Notes: generated by a model not told the origin, from the letters alone. DNA of 61,860 nucleotides from Desulforhabdus sp. TSK (GCF_022836495.1 NZ_BQXM01000031.1:1-61860); one strand, 5' to 3'; positions 44,881 to 52,614 are shown, counted from the first letter of the stretch. Program-made: numbers and translations.

Positions 44881-45208
44881 AAGAGACCTCCCCTAAGAAA
44901 GAACGAATCCCTGCACCCCGCCCGGTCAGATCAGTCCCGACGGCAGGGCACCTGCAGAGGCGGTTCGCAGTGTTATCGCCGCGCTCCGTTTGACATTGAG
45001 GGTAAAACCGTTTCGTGTTGATGGTAAAGCGAATGAGAGTCAGATGGAAGGATATTTTTCAGAAAGTGCATGCTTCATGGGAGGGGAGGATGGGCTTCCT
45101 CAGGCGAAGCCCGGCAAGATGGTTATCATCCCCACGGGCTTCGCCCTCTGATTCCGGCTCTGCCGTTGTCCCGGCAAGTCCATCATTCCAGTATTGAAAA
45201 CATTCAAA
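44881..45208. other. Intergenic region upstream of the molybdenum hydroxylase operon
   Basis: This 328-base stretch presumably contains the operon promoter. I see an imperfect inverted repeat of about 12 bases (AGGCGAAGCCCG near 45100 and CGGGCTTCGCCCT near 45137) and no supported gene. Confidence 0.4.
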
Positions 45209-45430
45209 TCATCCAATGGGTTTTGCCTTGCACAAGTGGCCCGCTTCCATGGCCACACGTCCACACCCTTCACAGACATATTTCATGGCTGCCAGTTTGT
45301 CTTTGCACATATGAGCGGTATCCACCGCCGGGGCTCCGCAAAAGCTGCACTTCTTCTTGTCTCCACAGGGGTTGCAGAGATGACCGGGTTCTTCCGCTAC
45401 GGCGCCGCAAGTTTTACATGTATAAGCCAT
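45209..45430 (-). CDS. Small three-repeat CxxC-HxC zinc-knuckle-like protein
   Basis: A 73-residue protein made of three near-identical units with C-x2-C-x8-H-x-C: C5/C8/H17/C19, C28/C31/H40/C42 and C53/C56/H65/C67, the unit starts 23 and 25 residues apart. One extra cysteine (C22) follows unit 1. Each unit has the ligand set of a CCHC zinc knuckle. AGAGGAGA precedes the ATG. No known family is recalled; zinc or iron binding is an inference. It stands 99 bases upstream (on the same strand, later in transcription order) of the space after sulfite reductase. Confidence 0.75.
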   Translation of the reverse strand: MAYTCKTCGAVAEEPGHLCNPCGDKKKCSFCGAPAVDTAHMCKDKLAAMKYVCEGCGRVAMEAGHLCKAKPIG

Positions 45431-45529
45431 GATGGTTCTCCTCTAATTGATAGCGACGGATACAGGGATCGAACAAAAAACTTTCACTTGAATTAATTAC
45501 TGAAGATGGGAAAGGCAATCACAGGCGTG

Positions 45530-46183
45530 CTACAGCACCGCTTTTTTCACGGTATCGACCCCGACGCGGTCAATGAATGCGGAAATACGCTCCTTCTTTT
45601 TGGCGTTTTCCTTGAAATATTCCAGGGAGCGTTTGACGAGAGCCAGCACCTGCTCCGTGGTGAGATCTTCGGCAACCACGTCCCCAATGCGAGGACGGCC
45701 ACCCGAATGACCTCCCAGGATGAGCGTCCACCCGTTCTTTTTGCCGAGAACGCCAATGTCCCTGACAAAGCTTTCGCCGCAGCAGATGGGGCAGCCGGAA
45801 ACGCCGAACTTCACTTTGGAGGGGAATTGCATCCCCTCGTACATTTTTTCCAGCTCGAGGCCCAAGCCAAGGGAATCCTGAACACCAAACTTGCAGACCG
45901 CCGTCCCGGGACATGCCTGCGAATAATGGACACACAGCTCCGTGGCCTGTCCCACGTCCATTTGGAGCTCTTTCCATACGGCATCGACATCCTCGCCCTT
46001 GATTCCCACGAGGGCCATGCGCTGACCGGAAGTGATCTTGACGACGGAGATCTCGTACTTGCGAACCACTTTGGCGATATTCTCGAGGATATCGGCGGTC
46101 ACCAGCCCCGCAGGCGTCCTCGGCACAATGGCGTATGTCGTTTTATCTTTCTGCAAAATGGCACCCTTTGGCGTATCGGCCAT
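45530..46183 (-). CDS. Small assimilatory-type sulfite reductase
   Basis: A 217-residue sirohaem/[4Fe-4S] reductase like the low-spin assimilatory-type sulfite reductase of Desulfovibrio. The cluster and sirohaem cysteines are in ACPGTAVCKFG (C91, C97) and SGCPICCGESFVRD (C131, C135), a C-x5-C plus C-x3-C arrangement. The motif ILGGHSGGRPRIGDVVAEDL follows. It is about one third the size of ordinary sulfite reductase subunits. It reduces sulfite or nitrite; the physiological role in sulfate reducers is debated. AGGAGGAA precedes the ATG. Confidence 0.9.
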   Translation of the reverse strand: MADTPKGAILQKDKTTYAIVPRTPAGLVTADILENIAKVVRKYEISVVKITSGQRMALVGIKGEDVDAVWKELQMDVGQATELCVHYSQACPGTAVCKFGVQDSLGLGLELEKMYEGMQFPSKVKFGVSGCPICCGESFVRDIGVLGKKNGWTLILGGHSGGRPRIGDVVAEDLTTEQVLALVKRSLEYFKENAKKKERISAFIDRVGVDTVKKAVL

Positions 46184-46339
46184 AAATTCCTCCTCTTTCG
46201 TATTTGTTTTCGTGGTGTTTGAATGCCGATGAAATGCTCTTTAACGCCGACAAACTAAGATGCGATCTCCGGCGGTCAATGCCCCGCAGGGTGAGCACTT
46301 TCAGCACTCCAGCAGCTATTTTCCAACATTCGGAATTCA

Positions 46340-46987
46340 TCATCTCCGGGCCTTACTGATGGCCTCCCGCGCCAGTGCATCACAGCGCTCATTCTCGGCA
46401 TGCCCTGCGTGTCCCCTCACCCATCGCCATTCGACGGAATGCTCACTGCAGAGGGCATCCAATTCTCTCCACAGGTCGGCATTTTTGACCGGCTCTTTGG
46501 CCGCGTTGATCCATCCGTTCCTCTTCCAGTTCTTGATCCATTGAGTGATGCCCTTCTGGACGTACTGGGAATCCGTCGTAAGCACCACCCGGGAAGATGG
46601 CGGCAGGATTTTCAAAGCCTCTATGGCGGCGCTGAGCTCCATGCGGTTGTTGGTGGTGTGGCGCTCTCCTCCCGAAAGCTCCTTCTCCGTTCCGTTCATC
46701 CGCACGATGGCCCCCCATCCTCCCGGCCCCGGGTTGCCCTCGCAGGCTCCATCGGTAAAAACCTGCACCGTGGCGGTCCCACGACCGACGGCAGGAGCAA
46801 CCGGCACCGTCCCGCTTTCGGAGGAGCGCTTCACGGGTTGCGTGGGTTCCGCCCTCCGGGGCTTTTCTTCCAGGAAAGCACGAACCGTAAAAATCAGATG
46901 TTCAACGTCCTTATCCGTCACTTTGCCGGCACGGAACCGCTTTTCGATGGCCTCCAACTGCCTGGCGGACAATTTTCTCAACAGCAT
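46340..46987 (-). CDS. rnhA: Ribonuclease HI with N-terminal extension
   Basis: A 215-residue protein. The C-terminal 145 residues are RNase HI with the catalytic acids in [40 protein letters not shown] and [14 protein letters not shown]. It removes RNA from RNA-DNA hybrids. The first 65 residues form an added helical region ([17 protein letters not shown]) with a proline-rich linker, not present in E. coli RnhA. The ATG at 46987 follows AAGGGA; the open frame continues 17 codons upstream without a better site. Confidence 0.93.
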   Translation of the reverse strand: MLLRKLSARQLEAIEKRFRAGKVTDKDVEHLIFTVRAFLEEKPRRAEPTQPVKRSSESGTVPVAPAVGRGTATVQVFTDGACEGNPGPGGWGAIVRMNGTEKELSGGERHTTNNRMELSAAIEALKILPPSSRVVLTTDSQYVQKGITQWIKNWKRNGWINAAKEPVKNADLWRELDALCSEHSVEWRWVRGHAGHAENERCDALAREAISKARR

Positions 46988-47185
46988 GTATATCCCTTCT
47001 TCATCCCCAAGACATCCCCGCCATCGCCCGACAGGCAAGCTCCGCTGGAAGGCTGCGGGGACTGATTTTCCAATGCGTGAGGGGCAAGCTCACGTCCAGC
47101 GGTAGCCGTCCCAAGGCATCATCATTCACGATGATTGGGGATCTGGTCTTCTCGAGCCTGCTCCCATTACGGGGCCAGTGCTCTA

Positions 47186-47551
47186 TCAGGAACGAATCCA
47201 ATCCCAGGCAGCTTCCATGTCGGATCGATTGAAATGCTCCCCCTCTGCGTGCGTAAAGAGGCCGCCCACCTTCAGCCAGGCCTTGATCCACGTTCGATCA
47301 CTCACAACCGCCATCCGTTCAATATCCTCGGAGTGATCCCGGGCAAACTTCAGTTTTTCCAGGAGTGCTTCTACATCCATGTGGCGGAAGCCTTCGATCT
47401 CGATCAGAAGCCGAATCTTTCCCGATGCAGCAATAGCGTCCGCCATAATGCTGCTCATGGTGAGCACATCTTCGGCTGTAATGTGGTCTCCGATCTTGAA
47501 TCCAATGACGTTTCCGGAACACCCGCTCAGTTTTTGGAACATATCACCCAT
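47186..47551 (-). CDS. STAS/SpoIIAA-like protein
   Basis: A 121-residue protein of the SpoIIAA-like (STAS/Sec14-type) family: NVIGFKIGDHITAEDVLTM at the start, IRLLIEIEGFRHMDVEALLE in the middle and VSDRTWIKAWLKVGGLFTHA near the end. Members are cytoplasmic or membrane-associated and may bind lipids; no enzymatic activity is established. It lies between RNase HI and a tRNA-binding-fold protein on the same strand. Confidence 0.85.
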   Translation of the reverse strand: MGDMFQKLSGCSGNVIGFKIGDHITAEDVLTMSSIMADAIAASGKIRLLIEIEGFRHMDVEALLEKLKFARDHSEDIERMAVVSDRTWIKAWLKVGGLFTHAEGEHFNRSDMEAAWDWIRS

Positions 47552-47614
47552 CCCCTTTTAAGCTCAGCCTCCAATGCGGCACTCAAGGAGAAGTGCACCG
47601 TTTTCCTCTGCCAC

Positions 47615-47974
47615 TTAGAACAGTTTGCTTCCGACCTTAGCATTGGCCATCGGGGAGACGAAGGTCGCCTCACCGCTCTCCGCTTTCGGGAACTGCACCC
47701 CCAGCACCAAAACCTCGGAAATCACATTCCCAATGGGTCTGGGCTCAAAATTCAGCACTCCCACTACGAGCCTGCCCTTTACCTCTACCATGGGATGCCG
47801 GGTAAAACGCCCCACACTGACACGCCTTCCAAACTTACCGAAGTCGATGAGCATTTTATAACTTGGCTTCGGTGCGGACGGCTCCATTTCTACCTCGATG
47901 ACTCTCCCAACCCGAATTTCCAGCTTATCGAAAACCTCTTCTTTACGGACGGCAGGCTTGATCTCTTGTGACAT
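47615..47974 (-). CDS. CsaA-like tRNA-binding (OB-fold) protein
   Basis: A 119-residue OB-fold protein with the EMAP/tRNA-bind signature FDKLEIRVGRVIEVEMEP, KPSYKMLIDFG and VVGVLNFEPRPIGNVISEVLVLG. Stand-alone versions (CsaA, Trbp111) bind tRNA structure as dimers, and CsaA has been linked to protein export. It is divergent from the racemase gene across 323 bases. Confidence 0.9.
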   Translation of the reverse strand: MSQEIKPAVRKEEVFDKLEIRVGRVIEVEMEPSAPKPSYKMLIDFGKFGRRVSVGRFTRHPMVEVKGRLVVGVLNFEPRPIGNVISEVLVLGVQFPKAESGEATFVSPMANAKVGSKLF

Positions 47975-48181
47975 CGCCGTAATCCTCGCGGTAAAAATTG
48001 ACTCTTTATTCCATACCGGTCAGCTTCCAAAGAGAATGGACTCGAGAGTCATTGACTTCCGCATGCCCGTTTGTCTCCCTGGTGAAGCAAGCCGCCCGGA
48101 CTTTAATTGCAGACCCATGCAGCAGGCTTTCTAACGATCAAACAATTGCGAATTATACCACGAAAAAGCGAGAGATGCGTT

Positions 48182-48209
48182 TTGATTGGCAGTCAATAGG
48201 AAGTATACT
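48182..48209 (+). promoter_or_regulatory. Putative promoter of the racemase gene
   Basis: TTGATT (48182-48187), 16 bases, then TATACT (48204-48209). Transcription would begin near 48216, about 80 bases before the racemase start. The rest of the 323-base divergent gap shows only the mini-frame at 48257-48301. Confidence 0.5.
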
Positions 48210-48256
48210 GGCAAGGCAAGGGAAAAAAGAGCTTGGAGGCTTGGAGGAACCGGGAA

Positions 48257-48301
48257 ATGCATTCTAAAGAAACTTTCATGAGGAGGCTGCAGGAGGCATG
48301 A
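48257..48301 (+). CDS. Possible 14-residue leader peptide overlapping the racemase start
   Basis: ATG at 48257, after GGAGGAACCGGGAA, opens MHSKETFMRRLQEA and stops at TGA (48299-48301), which overlaps the racemase ATG as ATGA. Translation of this mini-frame would deliver ribosomes to the racemase start. It could also be chance. Confidence 0.3.
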   Translation: MHSKETFMRRLQEA

Positions 48302-48990
48302 AGACTATCGGTTTGATCGGCGGCATGTCCTGGGAATCAACCGTTGAGTACTACCGCATCATCAACCAGGAAGTGAGCCGGAGACTTGGAGGATTCCATT
48401 CCGGCAAAATTTTGATGTATTCCGTTGATTTTGGCGAAGTGGAGAGCCTGATGCGGGAAGGAAAGTGGGATAGGATCGGAGACCGCGTTGCAGCAATCGC
48501 CAGGACTCTGGAGGCCGGCGGCGCCGATCTCGTCCTCCTTTGTACCAATACCGTCCACAAGGTTGCCGACAGGATTGAAACTGCGGTCCAGGTCCCCTTC
48601 ATCCACATCGCGGATGCCACGGGCGATGCAATTGTCGGGAAGGGACTGACCAGGGTCGGCCTTCTGGGGACGCGTTACACCATGGAAGAAGATTTTTACA
48701 GAGAGCGCCTGGCCCAAAAGTTTGGACTGTCAGTCCTCATTCCTCCCGACGAGAAACGTGGAATGATCAATGACGTCATCTTCAATGAACTGTGCAAGGG
48801 GGTGGTCAAGCCATCGTCCAGAAATGCATTCAAGGGTGTCATTGAAGAACTGGGGGCACGGGGAGCCCAAGGCATCATCCTTGGATGTACGGAGATCCCC
48901 ATGCTGATGGGCAGCGAAGACTGCGGAATTCCGCTCCTGGATACGACAAGAATCCATGCCCTTCGGGCAGTGGATCATGCTCTGGATTGA
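48298..48990 (+). CDS. Aspartate/glutamate racemase family protein
   Basis: A 230-residue member of the Asp/Glu racemase superfamily, closest in appearance to the YgeA/aspartate racemase group. It opens MKTIGLIGGMSWESTVEYYR and has the two catalytic cysteines in LVLLCTNTVHK (C82) and IILGCTEIP (C197). It interconverts L- and D-amino acids without cofactor; broad-specificity forms exist. The AGGAGG is only a few bases from the ATG, which may make it depend on the upstream mini-frame. Confidence 0.92.
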   Translation: MKTIGLIGGMSWESTVEYYRIINQEVSRRLGGFHSGKILMYSVDFGEVESLMREGKWDRIGDRVAAIARTLEAGGADLVLLCTNTVHKVADRIETAVQVPFIHIADATGDAIVGKGLTRVGLLGTRYTMEEDFYRERLAQKFGLSVLIPPDEKRGMINDVIFNELCKGVVKPSSRNAFKGVIEELGARGAQGIILGCTEIPMLMGSEDCGIPLLDTTRIHALRAVDHALD

Positions 48991-49147
48991 GGAGCGCGAG
49001 ATGGACTGCGCATTCTTGAGTACATGATCACTGCTGATTGTCACATTTGGCGGCAGCAGAGTCGCACCACCTCCCAAACCCCTTGAATTTTGTATGGGAT
49101 GATCATTACACAGGATTGGAATAAAGGCACAGGCGAGGCGAGAAGCT

Positions 49148-49270
49148 GTGGATCCTGAGAAACTATCGGCATGCACCGGCTTTGAATGGGATATTCCGTA
49201 CCAATCGTTGCTGAAAGTCTTTGTGGCAGAGCGCATCAAAGAAGAGCTCAGATCAAAAAGGAGAGGCTGA
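49148..49270 (+). pseudogene. Probable toxin-antitoxin remnant
   Basis: A 40-codon frame from GTG (49148) reads VDPEKLSACTGFEWDIPYQS then LLKVFVAERIKEELRSKRRG. The first half (PEKLxxCTGFEWD) resembles the N-terminus of BrnT-type toxins, and the second (IPYQSLLKVFVAERIKEEL) resembles the C-terminus of the CopG-like antitoxins that accompany them. An internal deletion joining the two genes would give this fusion. The region 48991-49386 otherwise holds no gene. Confidence 0.4.
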
Positions 49271-49386
49271 TGGGGTAGCCGGAGGTTTTTCTCCCCCAGC
49301 CCCCCACGTCGACAGGAATTCCTGGTATCACTTCACGTTAGGCATTTAGAGAAGATCACTCTCTGCCGCCACATCAGAATTTCATC

Positions 49387-49431
49387 GAAAACAAAAGGGC
49401 CTGAGAATCATCTTCTCAAGCCCTCTTTTTT
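49387..49431 (-). terminator. Bidirectional terminator beside tRNA-Ala
   Basis: Arms AGGGCCTGAGAA (49396-49407) and TTCTCAAGCCCT (49413-49424) pair around TCATC. A T-run follows on the plus strand (49426-49432), and on the minus strand TTTTGTTTTC follows the hairpin, so it can end tRNA-Ala transcription from the right and racemase transcription from the left. Confidence 0.75.
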
Positions 49432-49432
49432 C

Positions 49433-49508
<76 letters not shown>

Positions 49509-49520
49509 GAAGTGCGTGTA

Positions 49521-49549
49521 TCAATACAAAAGACCGGGATGAATGTCAA
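49521..49549 (-). promoter_or_regulatory. Promoter of tRNA-Ala
   Basis: On the minus strand TTGACA (49544-49549), a 17-base spacer and TATTGA (49521-49526) stand just upstream of the tRNA-Ala gene. Confidence 0.65.
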
Positions 49550-49583
49550 CCGTTTTATTTCAGTTTTTCCTCATGGATTTTCC

Positions 49584-49613
49584 TTGACACCCCAAACAGT
49601 GTCCGTCTATATT
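49584..49613 (+). promoter_or_regulatory. Promoter of tRNA-Leu
   Basis: TTGACA (49584-49589), an 18-base spacer and TATATT (49608-49613) precede the tRNA-Leu gene by 11 bases. It is divergent from the tRNA-Ala promoter. Confidence 0.7.
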
Positions 49614-49624
49614 CGCGCGGAAAT

Positions 49625-49711
49625 GCCGGAGTGGTGGAACTGGTAGACGCGCTGGACTCAAAATCCAGTATCCGCAAGGATGTGAGAGTTCGATTCTCTC
49701 CTCCGGCACCA
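49625..49711 (+). tRNA. tRNA-Leu (anticodon CAA), integration target
   Basis: An 87-base class II tRNA: acceptor GCCGGAG/CTCCGGC, anticodon loop CTCAAAA in the stem CTGGA/TCCAG, a long variable arm TATCCGCAAGGATGT, T-loop GAGAGTTCGATTCTCTC and encoded CCA. The 3' end is the left attachment site of the element that follows, which restores the tRNA sequence. Confidence 0.96.
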
Positions 49712-49712
49712 T
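49695..49712. other. Left attachment site (attL core)
   Basis: TCTCTCCTCCGGCACCAT at the 3' end of tRNA-Leu is repeated exactly and in the same orientation at 58436-58453. The integrase gene starts its 3' end 30 bases away, the usual arrangement for tRNA-targeting integrases. Confidence 0.88.
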
Positions 49713-49741
49713 AGGCCAAATATAGTCGTAATTCTCAGGAG

Positions 49742-50887
49742 TTACGGCTTTTCTATTTTCAGTGGTTGCGTATAGGTTGCGGATGGTTGCGAGTCGAGGA
49801 TGTTCACCATGTGGTTTCCCGAGGGTATCCAGTGGGCATATCGGTCAACGGTCATCTGAATGGAAGCGTGTCCCAATTGCTCTTTCACATAGGCAATGGG
49901 AGTCCCTTCACTGATGAGAATGGATGCGTAGGAATGCCGGGAGTCATGCACGCGGATCTCTCGAAGGCCCGCCTTCCTGGATGTTCGCTTGAAAGCGTGT
50001 CTGAGGGTGTTTTGTGAAATGGGCTGCCCCGTCCGTTCGGAAAAGACGTAATCACTCGCGGGAATGCCCTTTGCCATGCTTTCCTTCTGCTTTGTCACCC
50101 GGTAAGCCTTCAAGGTTTCCCGCAATTGGTCCGTCATATCTACACGTCTTGTTTTGCCCGTCTTTGGGGTGTCGATCCGGCCACGCCTGAAAGACTGCTT
50201 CACCATGAAGAAACTACCGCGCCAGTCAATTTCCTTCCAGGTCAGCGCCAGGGCTTCCCCCAATCTCACGCCCGTCCGAAAGAGAGTGAGAAACAGGGAA
50301 TAAAATGCCGGTTCCTCATGCTTCGCCGTCTCCAGAAAAACCGCAACCTCTTCCCGGTCGTAAACGTCCGCCGTGCCGCTTCGGTCGCTTCTCACTCCAA
50401 GCCGCTTCAAGACGCCCGTGCATGGGTTCGCCGGGATCACCTCTTCATCGATGGCAAGATTGAAAGGCCCGCTGAACACGTCCTTGATGAATTCAACGCT
50501 TCGGTGACTGAGCTTTGTTTGAAGCAGGTCGGAAAGGAAGCCCCGCACGTCCTTCCGCTTGATCTCATCGATTGAGGTTTTCCCGAACCTGGGAAGAATG
50601 TAATCCCGGTGAAGCCCATGATAGCGTTCATATGTGGTCGGCTTCCTGAAAGGTTTGATTTGAGTTTCGAGCCACAGCTTTGCATAATCGCCATATGTGG
50701 GAATGACGGGCTTTTCTTCGTTGATCGAGAATTCTTTCAACGTCAACTTAGCCTCGATCTTCTTCGCCGCCTCCAGTGCAAGCTTTTTGTCCGTGCCTAC
50801 CTTCTTCGCCTTACGCTGCCCGTTGTGGTCGATGAACAGCCACCAAACGCCGCTTCCTGCCGGTTTCTCCCGCACCTTAACGCCCAT
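49742..50887 (-). CDS. int: Tyrosine-type site-specific integrase
   Basis: A 381-residue phage-type integrase. It has an N-terminal arm-binding-like domain (about 1-60), a core-binding SAM-like domain (YGDYAKLWLETQIKPFRKPT) and a catalytic domain with R in FRTGVRLGEALAL, HDSRHSYASI, QLGHASIQMT and the tyrosine nucleophile in VDRYAHWIP. The ATG at 50887 follows a G-rich site; a TTG at 50908 is also in frame. Its 5' end overlaps the ribbon-helix-helix gene. Its last codons contain the GGTTGCG repeats that I take as arm sites. It should recombine the tRNA-Leu attachment sites. Confidence 0.93.
   Translation of the reverse strand: MGVKVREKPAGSGVWWLFIDHNGQRKAKKVGTDKKLALEAAKKIEAKLTLKEFSINEEKPVIPTYGDYAKLWLETQIKPFRKPTTYERYHGLHRDYILPRFGKTSIDEIKRKDVRGFLSDLLQTKLSHRSVEFIKDVFSGPFNLAIDEEVIPANPCTGVLKRLGVRSDRSGTADVYDREEVAVFLETAKHEEPAFYSLFLTLFRTGVRLGEALALTWKEIDWRGSFFMVKQSFRRGRIDTPKTGKTRRVDMTDQLRETLKAYRVTKQKESMAKGIPASDYVFSERTGQPISQNTLRHAFKRTSRKAGLREIRVHDSRHSYASILISEGTPIAYVKEQLGHASIQMTVDRYAHWIPSGNHMVNILDSQPSATYTQPLKIEKP
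49764..49791. promoter_or_regulatory. Candidate integrase arm-type sites, left end
   Basis: GGTTGCG occurs three times here (49764-49770, 49775-49781, 49785-49791). The 18-base unit GGTTGCGTATAGGTTGCG at 49764-49781 recurs exactly at 58343-58360 near the right end. Confidence 0.55.
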
Positions 50888-51029
50888 GTCCCGCCCCCCT
50901 CTTTTCAACGTGATCGGCCATAAGGCGCAAGATCAACTCCCGCATGGTGATTTGCTGCCGCACCGCCGCAAGTTTCAGCTCCCGGTGGAGTGCCGACGGG
51001 ATATCCCGAAGCAAGAAATTTTTTTTCAT
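50877..51029 (-). CDS. Ribbon-helix-helix (Arc/CopG-like) small protein
   Basis: A 50-residue frame starting ATG at 51029 (AGGAGGGC upstream) encodes KNFLLRDIPSALHRELKLAA followed by VRQQITMRELILRLMADHVE, the beta-strand plus two-helix pattern of Arc/CopG DNA-binding proteins. Its end overlaps the integrase start region by 11 bases in another frame, so it is probably cotranscribed and may regulate integrase expression or act as a directionality factor. Confidence 0.65.
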   Translation of the reverse strand: MKKNFLLRDIPSALHRELKLAAVRQQITMRELILRLMADHVEKRGAGHGR

Positions 51030-51120
51030 GGCGTGCCGCCCTCCTGATAATCAAAGTAATCTGCTCGCGCCTTAAAAAGCCCCCGGCTTCCAAGGGGGCT
51101 TGTGGGTCATTTCATGAAGC

Positions 51121-51330
51121 CTATCCCGCCGCTGTTTCGATAAACTGCCCGCCATCGGCCAGGCTTTCCGCCCGTTCAAGCGCCATACCCATGAGCACGG
51201 CAATATCGGCAGAGCTGACCATTTTCATTTCACCGTCCAGTAAATACTTGAGCCCGTAAAAGGGTTTCAAAATGTCATTCACAAGTTGCCGCTCCGCAGC
51301 CATTCTTTCGTCAAATTCTTGGTTCGTCAT
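51121..51330 (-). CDS. Island protein of unknown function (69 residues)
   Basis: A small acidic, mostly helical protein opening MTNQEFDERMAAERQLVNDI and containing YGLKYLLDGEMKMVSSADIA. The ATG at 51330 has AGGAGG at 7 bases; an ATG two codons earlier overlaps the stop of the preceding gene. No family is recognised. It is cotranscribed with the gene at 51333-51647. Confidence 0.55.
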   Translation of the reverse strand: MTNQEFDERMAAERQLVNDILKPFYGLKYLLDGEMKMVSSADIAVLMGMALERAESLADGGQFIETAAG

Positions 51331-51332
51331 GG

Positions 51333-51647
51333 TCATGCCTCCTCAATCTGGTCGCTAAAATGCTCTTCCAATTCGTCCGTGAAATCATGCTCCTCAAGCC
51401 ATCTCATCGCCTCTTCCGCCGTCAGCACCTCCAGACCGTCACCACCGCCCCACGAATTGCTTCCCAATGGACGGGAATACTTCGACATCGGCCCGCCCTC
51501 TCCCGACAGAAACCAAGAGCCTTTCCGGGTCCGGTATAGCCCTTCCGAATAGTGGTGAAAGTCCGTGCAGCCGTGCGGTGAATCGTATTCTGCCACAAGC
51601 GTGGCCGTTTCCGTGTTGTAGCTCCGTCCGTTTATGATCCTCTTCAT
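51333..51647 (-). CDS. Island protein of unknown function (104 residues)
   Basis: Opens MKRIINGRSYNTETATLVAE and contains HHYSEGLYRTRKGSWFLSGE and an acidic C-terminal helix LEEHDFTDELEEHFSDQIEE. The N-terminal half recalls small proteins seen in other mobile elements, with no assigned function. AGGAGGGC precedes the ATG. It is the first gene leftward of the operator region at 51691-51729. Confidence 0.6.
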   Translation of the reverse strand: MKRIINGRSYNTETATLVAEYDSPHGCTDFHHYSEGLYRTRKGSWFLSGEGGPMSKYSRPLGSNSWGGGDGLEVLTAEEAMRWLEEHDFTDELEEHFSDQIEEA

Positions 51648-51690
51648 GTTCACTGCCCTCCTGATCGGTTTCTTTCCTTGTTGCCATATA

Positions 51691-51729
51691 GTTAAACTAG
51701 ATATATACTACGTTTAACGCAATGGTCAA
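51691..51729 (-). promoter_or_regulatory. Promoter with flanking operator half-sites
   Basis: On the minus strand TTGACC (51724-51729), 16 bases and TATATA (51702-51707) form a promoter for the leftward genes. The inverted repeat GTTAAAC (51691-51697) and GTTTAAC (51712-51718) brackets the -10, as a repressor site would. A divergent ribbon-helix-helix gene starts at 51772. Confidence 0.55.
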
Positions 51730-51771
51730 TAGGAATTTACAACAAGGTTTAATTTTGTTATACGGAAAGGC

Positions 51772-51945
51772 ATGAAAATAATGATCGGGTTCAAAGCATC
51801 GAAGGAGTTTAAGGAATTTCTCCAGGGCATGGCGAAGTCGGAAAACCGCACCTTGAGCAATTTCATCGTGAATGCTCTTCTGACTTACATTCGGGAGCAT
51901 AAAGGGGTTGAGTATCGCCCGGACGATGAAAGCGAGGAATCCTAA
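51772..51945 (+). CDS. Divergent ribbon-helix-helix-like regulator (57 residues)
   Basis: The only supported rightward gene in the island. It encodes MKIMIGFKASKEFKEFLQGM and AKSENRTLSNFIVNALLTYI, a strand and two helices typical of CopG/Arc-like repressors, with an acidic tail. GGAAAGG precedes the ATG. Position opposite an operator-bearing promoter suggests it represses the leftward genes, its own gene, or both. Confidence 0.6.
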   Translation: MKIMIGFKASKEFKEFLQGMAKSENRTLSNFIVNALLTYIREHKGVEYRPDDESEES

Positions 51946-52042
51946 AAAAATGGCCTCGAATTTACCCCCTAAAATCCATTTTTATGAGGCAGGGCAGACC
52001 TAAACACGTCTCGAAAATCACCCGGTCCCCTCCTGGCCGGGA

Positions 52043-52318
52043 TTAATCGCCCGCGTCCTCAGTCTCTAGCAATCCCCGGATCACCGTCCCGAGGTCGAGT
52101 GTCTTTTCAGTGGATACTTTCAGGAAAACATCCCGGTAGGGCACGGGCTTAAGTGGCGCCCCGGTCCCGCTTGCCATGACGTTATCCATGCACGCGCAAA
52201 ACGCTTCCAGGCCCGCCCCCGCCGGCAGTCGCGCCGTTGTTCCATCGTCCAGTGTGAATTCCTCCATTTCTTCGCCCATCTTCCGTTCAAGCCGCTTGAG
52301 CCGGTCTTTCAAGTTCAT
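52043..52318 (-). CDS. Island protein of unknown function (91 residues)
   Basis: Begins MNLKDRLKRLERKMGEEMEE, a charged coiled-coil-like helix, and continues with DDGTTARLPAGAGLEAFCAC and a C-terminal helix. Its start overlaps the stop of the upstream gene by 4 bases (52315-52318). AGGAGGCG precedes the ATG. Its function is unknown. Confidence 0.6.
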   Translation of the reverse strand: MNLKDRLKRLERKMGEEMEEFTLDDGTTARLPAGAGLEAFCACMDNVMASGTGAPLKPVPYRDVFLKVSTEKTLDLGTVIRGLLETEDAGD

Positions 52319-52524
52319 CGGTTCGCCTCCTGCTTTTCCACAAGCTCCTCAAGTTGTTCAAGCCGCCGTTCAAGTTCGCCGTCCTTGATTGCCCCCGATA
52401 GGATATTGCACAGGTATCCAAGGCGCCCGGAAATAGCCGGGTCCACTTCACCCCGTTCAACCCGGTTAATCAGATTTGCCAGGTACCGCCTCACATCATC
52501 TAGTGTTTTCAGCCGTATGGCCAT
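52315..52524 (-). CDS. Island protein of unknown function (69 residues)
   Basis: A helical protein opening MAIRLKTLDDVRRYLANLIN, then GRLGYLCNILSGAIKDGELE and a glutamate-rich end. I recall similar proteins in other mobile elements of Proteobacteria, none characterised. GAGGGC precedes the ATG at 52524. It is coupled to the next gene by an ATGA overlap. Confidence 0.6.
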   Translation of the reverse strand: MAIRLKTLDDVRRYLANLINRVERGEVDPAISGRLGYLCNILSGAIKDGELERRLEQLEELVEKQEANR

Positions 52525-52562
52525 AGGTGCCCTCATGATTAAGCAATGTTTTTAAATGGATC

Positions 52563-52614
52563 GTCAAATATTTGACATCAAAAAGCATATAGAAATGGTA
52601 CAATTTTATTACAA
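52563..52614 (-). promoter_or_regulatory. Promoter with palindromic operator
   Basis: On the minus strand TTGTAA (52609-52614), 17 bases and TATATG (52586-52591) are followed at about +5 by the perfect 14-base palindrome GTCAAATATTTGAC (52563-52576). It would control the two genes at 52043-52524. Confidence 0.55.

Noticed and set aside
51736-51763. TTTACA-16-TTATAC promoter for the rightward RHH gene
   Set aside because: It would start transcription about 2 bases before the ATG and exclude the ribosome-binding site.
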